Shown in pieces: positions 1 to 8,488 of a stretch of 40,995 nt of DNA (its first letter is position 1; each line of letters starts with the position of its first letter). Under the pieces are notes generated by a model. It was not told the origin of the DNA. It worked only from the letters and a program-made list of their open reading frames with translations, and made no database searches. The stretch is taken from assembly GCA_021793275.1 (NCBI GenBank), contig JAJYTC010000018.1, positions 1-40,995 of the forward strand, given 5' to 3'. This stretch comes from Deltaproteobacteria bacterium. Its GTDB lineage: Bacteria > Desulfobacterota > Syntrophobacteria > Syntrophobacterales > Syntrophobacteraceae. The position numbers and the translations under genes were made by a program.

Positions 1-23
1 CATTCAACGCCCATAAAATGTCC

Positions 24-41
24 GGGCCGACGTCCCGGCCC
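24..41 (-). terminator. possible terminator hairpin after the ligase gene
   Basis: A 6-bp stem (GGGCCG with CGGCCC, 6-nt loop) lies just past the ligase stop codon on the minus strand. Only a weak T-containing tract (ACATTTTAT) follows, so intrinsic termination is possible but not strong. Confidence 0.35.
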
Positions 42-51
42 CCGCGTTCGA

Positions 52-1356
52 TCACAGTCTCACTATTCTTTTCGCTTTTCCTTCAAATCGAGTCAAGCTC
101 CCGGGGTTGACCACCTCTACCCGGGGGGTGATCCTGACATTGTAGACAACGTCGTCAATGAACCTGCCGACGGCGCTTTGCATGCTCTCGACGCTCATAT
201 CGTTCGTTGCGGGTTCCACTTGTATCAGCAACTTTTCCCCTGTTCCCGCGGGGGGAATCACCAACCGGTATTCGGTCGAAAATTCAGGAATACTCCTTAT
301 GAAATTTTCAATAGCGGACGGAAAGATATTGACCCCGCCGAAATGAAACATATCATCGGCCCTGCCGAGGACCCCTCCATCCATGCGTAAAAACGTCCTT
401 CCGCATTCACACTGCCCGTAGTCGAACCTGACAAGGTCCCCCGTTTTGTAGCGCAAGAGCGGCACACTTTCACAGCAAAGGTTGGAGAGAACCAGTTGGC
501 CGATTTCCCCCTGCCCCGCATGGTTGCCCGTTTCCAGGTCGAGAGACTCCGGCAGGAACATGCTTTCTATCATGTGAGTGCCTTTTTGCGTTACGCACTC
601 GAAGCCGAAATTAGAGATCTCGGTACTCCCTATATCATCGTAATTTTTAGCGCCCCAAAGCTTTTCAACAACACTTTTGGTAGCGGGAACCTGCGCGCCC
701 GGCTCTCCGGCCGTCACCACGATACGGACTTTGGAACCGGGCAGATCTATACCTATTTTCTGGGCCAGTTCTCCGAGGTAGATTATATAGGTAGGCGTCC
801 CGCACACAACCGTCGCCCCCCAGTCGATGATGCCTCGCAACCTGTTTTCCGAAGTCTGTCCGCCACCGGGAACTATGGTAACCTCATGGGCTTCCATGGT
901 AGCCTGCATGCCCCACCACGCAACGAAAAGGCCGTAGATGAAGGGGAAAAAGGCGATGTCGTCGGAATTTATCCCGTAGCCGTAGAGATAATAGCTGAAC
1001 TGGTCATGAAAATTTTCGAACCAGTCTTTTTTTGTCAACGGCACCCGCAGCGGAACCCCGGTTGTGCCTGAGGTCTGGAAGACTCGTGTAGCCTGATTGG
1101 GGCGGATACAGGCGAAATCGCCAAAGGGCGGATGTTCCTGCTGGGATTGCAACAGTTCCTGCTTGGTAGTGAAAGGAAGCCGCCTTACATCATCCATGGT
1201 CTTGATGTCGCCTGGACAGATGCCGGCAAACTTGCGCCTGTAAAAAGGGCTTTCTTCCATGACGTAGTGCATTTGTTGCCTGAAGAGCTTGAGCTGTCTT
1301 TGCTCCAGCTTCTCTCTTGGCAACGTTTCAAGCTCGGGTTTCCACATCCTTACCAC
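52..1356 (-). CDS. phenylacetate-CoA ligase-like aryl-CoA ligase (PaaK family)
   Basis: This is an ATP-dependent, AMP-forming acyl/aryl-CoA ligase of 434 residues, the usual PaaK length. The adenylate-binding loop TSGTTGVPLRVPLT is at residues 95-108, a YDDIGSTE segment lies near residue 237 and an RYKTGDL segment near 304. The enzyme should convert a carboxylic acid to its CoA thioester in the cytoplasm. The GTG start at 1356 is preferred because AGGAG sits 7 nt upstream; the in-frame ATG at 1347 has no usable ribosome site. It is the last gene of the reductase operon, 26 nt after the molybdenum subunit. This suggests that the ligase makes the aryl-CoA (possibly hydroxybenzoyl-CoA) used by the reductase. 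The true acid cannot be read from the sequence. Confidence 0.85.
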   Translation of the reverse strand: MVRMWKPELETLPREKLEQRQLKLFRQQMHYVMEESPFYRRKFAGICPGDIKTMDDVRRLPFTTKQELLQSQQEHPPFGDFACIRPNQATRVFQTSGTTGVPLRVPLTKKDWFENFHDQFSYYLYGYGINSDDIAFFPFIYGLFVAWWGMQATMEAHEVTIVPGGGQTSENRLRGIIDWGATVVCGTPTYIIYLGELAQKIGIDLPGSKVRIVVTAGEPGAQVPATKSVVEKLWGAKNYDDIGSTEISNFGFECVTQKGTHMIESMFLPESLDLETGNHAGQGEIGQLVLSNLCCESVPLLRYKTGDLVRFDYGQCECGRTFLRMDGGVLGRADDMFHFGGVNIFPSAIENFIRSIPEFSTEYRLVIPPAGTGEKLLIQVEPATNDMSVESMQSAVGRFIDDVVYNVRITPRVEVVNPGSLTRFEGKAKRIVRL

Positions 1357-1382
1357 GGCAGCTCTCCTTATTTTCAGGGTTT

Positions 1383-3749
1383 TTACGACCTTCCGCTTTT
1401 CTTTTCTTCCTTCGGCGTCCGAAGACGATCCAGCGCCGCAAGCATGTCGTGAGGATGAATAGGGGTTTTTCTCACGCGCACGCCCGTGGCGTTGAACACG
1501 GCATTGGCAACCGATACGACTGTCCCTGACACATACCCTTCGCCGACTTCCTTGGTGTTGTAATGATGCCCTCTTTTATATTGCTCAGTGATCACATCGA
1601 TGTAGTCCGTCTCCACCATATCGAGGGAACAGGGAATCTTGTATTCGAGGAAAGAGGGATTTATGACGCATCCGTTCTCCACCCTGATTTCCTCGGTAAG
1701 TATGTGCCCCTGCCCCATCGAGACCTGCCCGTCGATTTGTCCCTCGACGAGCGCCGGATTGACGGGAAACCCGCAGTCGTGAGCGGTTGTCACCTTCGCT
1801 ATTTTCACTACGCCCGTTTCCGTATCGACCTCCACTTCAGCCACCTGGGCATAGCTGGAGTAGTTTTCAGTCCACCGGCCTTTTGTGCTGGCAAGGCTCG
1901 GATGGAACGGCTCGTCTTTCATGGTGCGGAAGTGGCCTTCACCGATTATGGAGTCGCCCCGGTCCCTGGCTATGCTTGCCGCGACCGCCCCGGCATAGGA
2001 AATCGTCTTGTCAGGGCAGTGACTGACGAATATCTCCTTGTTGCGCGCGACAAGGTCATTGACATCGGCGCCCAGTTCCCTTGCGGCAGCCGCAAGAAGC
2101 TTTTTCATTGCCTGCTCGGCGGCTTTTTTGACCGCGTTTCCCGTCACATAAGTCAGACCGCTTATCCAGGAGCCGATATCCACCGGGGTGGTCTCCGTGT
2201 CGGCTGCGTAAATCTGAACTTCCTCGACAGGCACCCCCAGTTCTTCAGCCACGATCTGGCACAGAACGGTCTCGCAGCCCTGGCCGATGTCCAGTGCCCC
2301 GGTCAAAAGCGAAACACTGCCGTCGTCGTTCAGCCTGACAAGAGCCGAAGAGCTGTTCGGATAGATGAGAGAGCCGCCGAAGTATGCCGTTGTTCCAATA
2401 CCGATGCCGCGTTTGACTTTGGAGCCCGTTTCGCGCTCCCTTTTGGCCGCTTCGTGCCTGTTTTTGAAATCCGTACGTTCGGCAACGCGCTCGATACATT
2501 CGCGCAGGCCAAAATTTTTCACCGAATCGCCGTTGGGCAAAATATCGCCCGGTTTGCGGACATTGCGCAGACGGAACTCTACGGGATCGATGCCCAGTTC
2601 TTCAGCGATCATATCAAACTGGGACTCGGCGGCGAACCTCATTTTCGGCGCTCCATGCCCTCTTTGCGGGGCGCGCACAAGATTATTCGTGTAGACCGAA
2701 TACCCCTCATATTTGAGGCTGGGCACCCTGTAAGGGGCCATTGCAAAGCCCCAGGCCAGAAAGATCACTACGACCCCGCTGCCGTGATATGCCCCGCTGT
2801 CATTGATCGCGTGGATTTCCTGCCCCAGGATCGTACCGTCTTTGGCCACCCCGGTCTTGATCTGAACAATCAGCGGCTGTGCGGGGCGCGCGGCTTTGAA
2901 AACTTCCTCCCGGCTGTAGACGATCTTTACAGGCAGGTGACATTTCATGGAGAGAAGAGAAGCGATATATTCGTGGTGAAACAGGTCGATTTTACCGCCA
3001 AACGCCCCTCCGACATAAGTTTTCAAGACGCGAACACTGCCGTAGGGAAGCCCGAGCGTTTTCGCCAGTTTTGCCCGCTTGAGGAAAACGCCCATGCTCG
3101 AGGTCCACACGTTCAACTTTCCCGAATAGTCGAAATGGGCCAAGGTGGCCTGAGGCTCCATGTACCCGTGGGCGCGCATCTGACAGTAGAATTTGTCTTC
3201 ACGGACGAGGTAGGATTCCGCAAAGGCCTTCTCTACGTCTCCCCACGAGGTAGCCGTTTTTCCGCCTATATTCCGATAGGGCTCGTTAACCTTCGGGTGA
3301 GAGGGGTGAATCTCCGGCGCATCCGGCCTCATGGCCTCTTCAGGGTCAAAAACAGCGGCAAGCGGTTCGTATTCCACCTCGATAAGCGAAAGCGCTTCCT
3401 CTGCCGTATCCTCGTCTATCGCGGCAACCCCTGCTATGTCCTCGCCTACATGACGCACCCTGTCCACGGCAAGTGGATACTGGTCGGCGGGATAGCGGGG
3501 CGTATCAACGAAACCATGCTTGATCTTCAGGGAATCCGCGGCGGTAACCACGGCTTTCACACCCGGCAATCTCGTCGCTTTGGATGTATCTATGGAGAGA
3601 ATCCGCGCATGTGGATGGGGACTTCTCAATACCTTCCCCACAAGCATTCCCGGAAGAGTAACGTCAACCGTGTACTTCGCCCTTCCTGTCGCCTTTATGG
3701 GACCATCTTTTCTCGGGATTGACCTGCCCACGTACGAAAGGTCGTCCAT
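1383..3749 (-). CDS. hcrA: molybdopterin-binding subunit of a 4-hydroxybenzoyl-CoA reductase-like enzyme
   Basis: This 788-residue protein is a large subunit of the xanthine oxidase family, which carries the molybdenum cofactor. It shows the GGAFGGK cofactor-binding loop at residues 248-253, a QRGHG segment in the middle, and near the C-terminus a TKEVGEG motif (732-738) whose second Glu, E737, matches the family catalytic glutamate. Together with the FAD subunit that has an extra iron-sulfur loop, the best call is the alpha subunit of a reductase removing the phenolic hydroxyl from an aryl-CoA. Other xanthine-dehydrogenase-like substrates remain possible, because substrate residues cannot be assigned by eye. 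It begins 2 nt after the stop of the 2Fe-2S gene and is followed by the ligase gene, so co-transcription is very likely. Confidence 0.8.
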   Translation of the reverse strand: MDDLSYVGRSIPRKDGPIKATGRAKYTVDVTLPGMLVGKVLRSPHPHARILSIDTSKATRLPGVKAVVTAADSLKIKHGFVDTPRYPADQYPLAVDRVRHVGEDIAGVAAIDEDTAEEALSLIEVEYEPLAAVFDPEEAMRPDAPEIHPSHPKVNEPYRNIGGKTATSWGDVEKAFAESYLVREDKFYCQMRAHGYMEPQATLAHFDYSGKLNVWTSSMGVFLKRAKLAKTLGLPYGSVRVLKTYVGGAFGGKIDLFHHEYIASLLSMKCHLPVKIVYSREEVFKAARPAQPLIVQIKTGVAKDGTILGQEIHAINDSGAYHGSGVVVIFLAWGFAMAPYRVPSLKYEGYSVYTNNLVRAPQRGHGAPKMRFAAESQFDMIAEELGIDPVEFRLRNVRKPGDILPNGDSVKNFGLRECIERVAERTDFKNRHEAAKRERETGSKVKRGIGIGTTAYFGGSLIYPNSSSALVRLNDDGSVSLLTGALDIGQGCETVLCQIVAEELGVPVEEVQIYAADTETTPVDIGSWISGLTYVTGNAVKKAAEQAMKKLLAAAARELGADVNDLVARNKEIFVSHCPDKTISYAGAVAASIARDRGDSIIGEGHFRTMKDEPFHPSLASTKGRWTENYSSYAQVAEVEVDTETGVVKIAKVTTAHDCGFPVNPALVEGQIDGQVSMGQGHILTEEIRVENGCVINPSFLEYKIPCSLDMVETDYIDVITEQYKRGHHYNTKEVGEGYVSGTVVSVANAVFNATGVRVRKTPIHPHDMLAALDRLRTPKEEKKSGRS

Positions 3750-3751
3750 CT

Positions 3752-4240
3752 CTAGTCACCTTCCTTCCCATTCCGGCCCGCCGCTTTTATCGCAGTAACG
3801 ATCTTGTTGTAACCGGTGCACCTGCACAAATTTCCAGAGATAGCGTGTAATATATCCTGCTCGGAAGGCTCAGGATTTTCGTCGAGCAGGGCCTTTGCAG
3901 TGAGGATCATGCCGGGAGAGCAATATCCGCATTGTATGGCCCCGTGATCCACGAAGGCCTGCTGGATGGGATGCAGTTTCTCGTCTTCCGCAAGCCCTTC
4001 TATGGTCGTTACCTCCCTGTTTTCCGCTTCCACCGCAAGCAAGAGGCATGATCTTACCGGAGAACCATCCAGAAGCACGGTACAGGAGCCGCAAGACCCG
4101 TCGTCACAGCCTTCCTTAGTCCCTGTGAGCATGAGGTCTTCTCTTAGCACTTCAAGAAGGGTCCTGTTGGGGCGAACGGCCATCTCATATTCCATTCCGT
4201 TGATTTTTAACGAAATAAGCCGCTTTGCGGGTTTGTTCAT
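3752..4240 (-). CDS. hcrC: [2Fe-2S] subunit of the aryl-CoA reductase-like molybdoenzyme
   Basis: This 162-residue protein is the small subunit of the xanthine oxidase family and carries two [2Fe-2S] clusters. The plant-type cluster ligands are C45, C50, C53 and C65 (motif GCDDGSCGSC). The second cluster ligands are C104, C107, C139 and C141 (motifs CGYC and CRC). All eight cysteines are present and the length is normal. It passes electrons between the FAD subunit and the molybdenum subunit. Its start overlaps the end of the FAD-subunit gene by 4 nt (ATGA), which shows translational coupling in the operon. Confidence 0.88.
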   Translation of the reverse strand: MNKPAKRLISLKINGMEYEMAVRPNRTLLEVLREDLMLTGTKEGCDDGSCGSCTVLLDGSPVRSCLLLAVEAENREVTTIEGLAEDEKLHPIQQAFVDHGAIQCGYCSPGMILTAKALLDENPEPSEQDILHAISGNLCRCTGYNKIVTAIKAAGRNGKEGD

Positions 4241-5241
4241 TGCTTCTCCTTTCCCGCGCCAGGCCTTAAGGCGGCCCTTACAGCCTTTTCGGCGATTACG
4301 GACAGCATTGCCTTTCGGTAGGATCCGGGAAACGTCAGATTGTCCACCATTCGGGCGCCTTTTCCAATAATTTCGCTCAAAGCGTCGAAGTCTACCTCAT
4401 CGAGGGTCTTTCCCTCGAAAAAGCGCCCGACATCGCCAACGACCACCGGACTTGGCCCCACGGCCCCCAGAACGAGTCTTATCTTCTCGATTTTTCCGTT
4501 TCCGCCCCGAGTTGCGCAGGCGGCCGCAGACACAAGAGGATAGTCAATCGAAGGCCTTGCACGCATTTTCATATAGCTTGAATTGCTTGATTTTTCAGGC
4601 AGCAGAATCGCCACGCCGGTCACAAGCTCTTCTTTTCCGAGCGCGATCGGGTGAAGGCCGTTGCCGCTGAACAGCTCCTCGATCGATACGCTCCTCGATC
4701 GGCCCCTTTTTTCTACTGCCGCAACGGCGTCCAAAGCCACCAGGGCCGGCGCCAGGTCGCCCGAATAGACGCTGAAGCACTTGTTTCCCTTCGGGACGGC
4801 ATGGCAGACATTCCCGCCGGCCTTGAAGCACGCAGGTCTTTCGAGCCTCCAAGTTCGGGACTGGTTGTAGTAGAGGCAGCGGCTGTTCTGACAAATGTTA
4901 CCGCCGACGGTGGCGAGGTTCAATATCGGCGGAGCGCCAACAGCCCTTGCCGCCTGCAAAAGAGCGGGGAAATTGTCGGAAATGATGCTCGAAGACACCA
5001 GGTCCGCCAAGGGAGTCATTGCTCCTATGAATACACGGCCATCCTGAAGTGAAATGCCTTTCAAGCAATCCACTTTTTGCAGGCTGACGAGGGTCGAGGG
5101 GACCTCCAGGCGATATCTCATCAGCGGTATCAGGTCCGTTCCACCCGCAAGCGCAAGCGCACTCCCCCGGAACTCCTCCATCAGAGAAAGCGCCTCTTCA
5201 ACTGTCGAGGGCTGACGGAGATCGAAATGAGGCAATCTCAT
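4237..5241 (-). CDS. hcrB: FAD subunit with extra [4Fe-4S] loop, 4-hydroxybenzoyl-CoA reductase beta-like
   Basis: This 334-residue FAD-binding subunit belongs to the molybdenum hydroxylase family. The FAD-contacting motif LAGGTDLIP is at residues 31-39 and a TVGGN motif is near 111-115. Directly after it is an inserted Cys-rich stretch with C122, C138, C146 and C155 (spacing C-x15-C-x7-C-x8-C). That insertion is the known hallmark of the 4-hydroxybenzoyl-CoA reductase beta subunit, where it holds an additional [4Fe-4S] cluster used to drive electrons inward to the molybdenum site; ordinary xanthine dehydrogenases lack it. The start has a GGGAGG ribosome site and lies about 30 nt downstream of the predicted start of a sigma-54 transcript. 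It is the first gene of the operon. Confidence 0.85.
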   Translation of the reverse strand: MRLPHFDLRQPSTVEEALSLMEEFRGSALALAGGTDLIPLMRYRLEVPSTLVSLQKVDCLKGISLQDGRVFIGAMTPLADLVSSSIISDNFPALLQAARAVGAPPILNLATVGGNICQNSRCLYYNQSRTWRLERPACFKAGGNVCHAVPKGNKCFSVYSGDLAPALVALDAVAAVEKRGRSRSVSIEELFSGNGLHPIALGKEELVTGVAILLPEKSSNSSYMKMRARPSIDYPLVSAAACATRGGNGKIEKIRLVLGAVGPSPVVVGDVGRFFEGKTLDEVDFDALSEIIGKGARMVDNLTFPGSYRKAMLSVIAEKAVRAALRPGAGKEKQ

Positions 5242-5281
5242 TGTGGGCCTCCCAGAAATAGTTGTTGTAAGACATCTCTAA

Positions 5282-5297
5282 AGCAACAACTCGGCCA
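5282..5297 (-). promoter_or_regulatory. sigma-54 (-24/-12) promoter of the reductase operon
   Basis: Read on the minus strand, TGGCCGAGTTGTTGCT matches the -24 TGGC and -12 TTGCT elements with the required spacing between the GG and GC pairs. It lies 41 nt upstream of the first reductase gene, placing the transcript start near 5271. The adjacent upstream gene is a sigma-54 activator, which supports the call. No clear activator palindrome was found between 5300 and 5526; an imperfect CCACAAAG/CTTTGCGG repeat near 5342-5376 is the best candidate. Confidence 0.75.
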
Positions 5298-5526
5298 GGA
5301 ACTCACATGGGACATAATATGCCGGAATAACAAATAATCTTTACCACAAAGGTCTTGGCTGGTGCTACTTTGCGGAGGCTGGTAAAAGATGAGGAAACGG
5401 TGAGAAGCAAATGGGAAGGAGAATATCGTTTTGAAATTACTTGAAAAGAATCGCGTACCGGCAGAATTGTGCAAATCTCGCTCAGAAGCGGCAAATGCTT
5501 CTCCGGGGAAGCGGGAGGAGGCGAAA

Positions 5527-6924
5527 TCAGCTTGTTTCCACATCCGAGATGCACAACCGCTTGATCATTCTCTGAAGGGAGGACCGGGGGACGTTGATCT
5601 GCCTGGCCGTAGAGGATATGTTGCCCTTATTTTGGCGCATGGCGTTCACCAGGTACTGCCGGGTAAAGCTGTCCAGGTATCTTTTTCTTACACTGTTAAA
5701 GTCGCCCCCAGGAGGAAGAGCACCGTCGTCGGTGCGCTCACCGCGAATATCGATCATTTTTTCCGGCAGCGATTCGGCTTTGATTACAGGGCCGTCGGAG
5801 ACCACGACCAGATATTGCATCAGATTTTCCAATTCGCGCACATTTCCCGGCCACTCGTAGGCCTGGATCGAAGCGAGTACCTCCTGCCCCAGGGTCAAAT
5901 CCGTTTTTGCGAACTTTTTTTTGAATTTTTCAAGGAAAAAACACGCAAGGAAAACGATGTCTTCCTGCCTTTTCCTAAGAGGCGGGACATCGATCCTGAC
6001 CACGTTCAGACGAAAGAAAAGGTCCTCTCTGAAGCGGCCTTCCCGCACCAGTTCATCCAGGTCCCGATTCGTGGCGGCTATGATCCGGGTATCGATCTTA
6101 ACGGGTGTAGTGCTTCCAACCGGAACAATTTCATAGTCCTGGGCCATTCGCAGAAGCTTGCCCTGGAGGGGCATCGGCAGCTCGGCAATCTCGTCGAGGA
6201 AAATAGTCCCATGGTCAGCCACCTTGAAGAAGCCGTCCTTATTGGCATAAGCTCCCGTAAAGGCACCCTTGGCATACCCGAACAACTCGCTTTCGAGCAA
6301 CGCTTCGCTAAGAGACGCGCAGTCCACGACGACGAAATTGTTCGAACTCCTCGGGCTTGCTCTGTGGATCTTTTGGGCAATGAGGCTTTTACCGGTCCCG
6401 CTCTCTCCCTGGATGAGGACATTACAGTCTATCGGGGCAACCTTTTCGATGAGCTTGGAAACCCTCAGCATTTTGTCGCTTATGCTTACTATGTCACAAG
6501 AATCCGAGCGGGTGTTGAGCTTTTCCTTCAAAAGCTCGATTTCTTCTTTGAGCGAGAATTGCGTCGAGACGTTTTCCACTACTTTCAGCATCTTGTCCAT
6601 GTCGAACGGCTTGGTGAGATAGTCATAGGCGCCCAGCTTAATGGCCTTTACAGCGCTTTCCACCGTGCCGTAACCCGTAATGATGATCAGCTCCGTGCCG
6701 GGACTTATTTCCTTGATCTTCTCAAGCAGTTCTATGCCGTTAAGTCCGGGCATCCGGACGTCGGCAATAACCAGGGCGATGCGCCTGCTTTTGACCATGG
6801 AAAGGGCGGCAATTCCCGAACTTGCCCCTTTAACGGCGTACCCTTTCTTGTGGAGCAGTTGCACACACCTTTTGCGTATGCTCGGATCATCGTCAACGAC
6901 CAGTACCTCGAATCTTTCGTTCAC
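5527..6924 (-). CDS. sigma-54-dependent response regulator (NtrC/AtoC type)
   Basis: This 465-residue enhancer-binding protein has three domains. A receiver (1-120) carries the acidic pocket DDD at 11-13 and the phosphorylated Asp D55 in ADVRMPG. An AAA+ ATPase (about 145-380) has Walker A GESGTGKS, the sigma-54-contacting GAFTGA loop and Walker B-type FLDEIAE. A C-terminal Fis-type helix-turn-helix ends the protein. The start is GTG at 6924 with GGAG 8 nt upstream. It begins 17 nt after the histidine kinase gene, its presumed partner. Its most likely target is the sigma-54 promoter immediately downstream at 5282-5297, and so the aryl-CoA reductase operon. Confidence 0.92.
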   Translation of the reverse strand: MNERFEVLVVDDDPSIRKRCVQLLHKKGYAVKGASSGIAALSMVKSRRIALVIADVRMPGLNGIELLEKIKEISPGTELIIITGYGTVESAVKAIKLGAYDYLTKPFDMDKMLKVVENVSTQFSLKEEIELLKEKLNTRSDSCDIVSISDKMLRVSKLIEKVAPIDCNVLIQGESGTGKSLIAQKIHRASPRSSNNFVVVDCASLSEALLESELFGYAKGAFTGAYANKDGFFKVADHGTIFLDEIAELPMPLQGKLLRMAQDYEIVPVGSTTPVKIDTRIIAATNRDLDELVREGRFREDLFFRLNVVRIDVPPLRKRQEDIVFLACFFLEKFKKKFAKTDLTLGQEVLASIQAYEWPGNVRELENLMQYLVVVSDGPVIKAESLPEKMIDIRGERTDDGALPPGGDFNSVRKRYLDSFTRQYLVNAMRQNKGNISSTARQINVPRSSLQRMIKRLCISDVETS

Positions 6925-6940
6925 CTCGGCTCTCCACCGG

Positions 6941-8488
6941 CTATTCAGTCATTTTCCGCCGTTTGCGCGGCAGGGTGACTACAAAGGACGCTCCGTGACT
7001 TTGGAGGTTTGTCGCCGCAACCGTCCCGCCATGCTCCTCGATTATTTTCTTGCTGACCGACAGTCCCAAGCCTGTGCCTTTGGTTTTCGTCGTAAAGAAG
7101 GAATCGAAGATTCTGCCTATCATGGCGTCCGGGATTCCCTGCCCCGTGTCGCTGATTTCCAGGCAAACCCATTTCTTGCCCTTCGCAGCAACGGCCGAGG
7201 TCTTTATCGTGACCGTCCCGCCTGCCGGGAAGAGGGCGTCACGGGAGTTATTCACCATATTGATTATCACCTGCTGCAGCTGGTTGGAGTTGCCCCACAC
7301 ATGGAGCGGTTTAGCGGAAAAGGCCTTGACAATGGCTATATTGTCCAATTTGGCCTGTCTTTGTATGAGCGTTAAAGCATCTTCGACGGTATCGTTGATA
7401 TTCACCACGCTTTTTCCTTCGGGCACCATTCTGGAGAAGCCCAGGATTTTTTCTATGAACTTCTTGCAGCGAAGGGCGTCATTTTCGATGTCCTTAAGCT
7501 CCTTGAGCAGCTCTTTGCGGTCAATCTGTCCCGCCTTTGCGTCTTCAATCAGCATCTGGACGGCCAAAAGGAGTCCGCTCAGGGGATTATTGACTTCGTG
7601 CGCGATTTCTCCAGCCAGTGTTCCCAGGAGGGTAAGTTTCTCCGACTGATAGAGTTCCTCCTTAAGGACCTTTATCTCCGTCAAGTCGGTTACGGCATTG
7701 ATCATGCCGTCATAATTACCGTTTCTGTAGAGGTATGACGAGCTGATCAGTACAGGTGCTTCCTTATTGTCCTTTGTTACGTATGCGGCCTCGAAGGTCT
7801 TCTTGTCGGGTTCTTTGCCCGGTGTTTCCAGGGCGCTTTTGACCCTCTCCAGAACATTTCGATCCATGAAGCTTTGATAGTGTCTGCCTATAAGCTCGTC
7901 CCTGCTGCGTCCGACGATCTCCTCGAAGCGTCTGTTCGTAAAAGTTATGAGGCCGTCTTTATCGATTATCTGAATGCCGTCGTTTAACGATGTGATGATG
8001 TTTTCGTTAAATTCCCTGAGCCTGTTTACTTCTTTTTCCTCGGTCAGGTCGCGAGCTGCGCCGACCATTGCCATAGGCTCCCCTTTGCGGTCCCGCAGCG
8101 GGATACAGATGACGTAGGCCGGGAATATTTCACCGGATTTTCTTCTAAGCCGGACCTCTCCGCGAAAAGTGTTTCCTTTTCTCATCTCCGCCAAAACGTT
8201 CGGCTTCCTCACCCCCAGTTCGATAATGCTTCGTAGCATAATCTCTTCGGGCTTGTATTCGAAAAGTTCCTCGGAGCCTTTGTTGTAGTACACGATCTTT
8301 CCGTCCAGATCCGTAACGATGATGGATTCGCTCAGATTTCCGAGAACGGTTTCAAGAAAATCCTTCGTCGTCAGTTTAAAACCCAGTATGATGTTTTCCC
8401 AGTCCAAAGTCCCTGTCATACGCCCTGATCCTGCCACAGGCGGCATCCGGAGCGCCACCCGCAGAGCTTCTATAAAAAATGCGGTCAT
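6941..8488 (-). CDS. soluble PAS-domain sensor histidine kinase
   Basis: This kinase of about 515 residues has two or three N-terminal PAS domains, a phosphoacceptor helix with the H-box EIAHEVNNPLSG, and an ATPase domain with an N-box (NMVNNSRDAL), DTGQG and GTGLGLS motifs. No membrane segment is visible, so it should sense a cytoplasmic signal. The ATG at 8488 overlaps the metF stop (ATGA). An alternative ATG at 8419 has a possible AGGA ribosome site and would give about 492 residues; both keep every domain. Being coupled to metF and followed 17 nt later by the response regulator gene, it forms a two-component pair whose signal could be an aromatic acid, its CoA ester, or a redox state. Confidence 0.88.
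   Translation of the reverse strand: MTAFFIEALRVALRMPPVAGSGRMTGTLDWENIILGFKLTTKDFLETVLGNLSESIIVTDLDGKIVYYNKGSEELFEYKPEEIMLRSIIELGVRKPNVLAEMRKGNTFRGEVRLRRKSGEIFPAYVICIPLRDRKGEPMAMVGAARDLTEEKEVNRLREFNENIITSLNDGIQIIDKDGLITFTNRRFEEIVGRSRDELIGRHYQSFMDRNVLERVKSALETPGKEPDKKTFEAAYVTKDNKEAPVLISSSYLYRNGNYDGMINAVTDLTEIKVLKEELYQSEKLTLLGTLAGEIAHEVNNPLSGLLLAVQMLIEDAKAGQIDRKELLKELKDIENDALRCKKFIEKILGFSRMVPEGKSVVNINDTVEDALTLIQRQAKLDNIAIVKAFSAKPLHVWGNSNQLQQVIINMVNNSRDALFPAGGTVTIKTSAVAAKGKKWVCLEISDTGQGIPDAMIGRIFDSFFTTKTKGTGLGLSVSKKIIEEHGGTVAATNLQSHGASFVVTLPRKRRKMTE

Noticed and set aside
1563-3722. 719-codon open frame on the plus strand
   Set aside because: It lies fully antisense to the molybdopterin-subunit gene, whose product has clear family motifs. 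The antisense translation shows no recognisable domain and is a by-product of GC-rich codon use.
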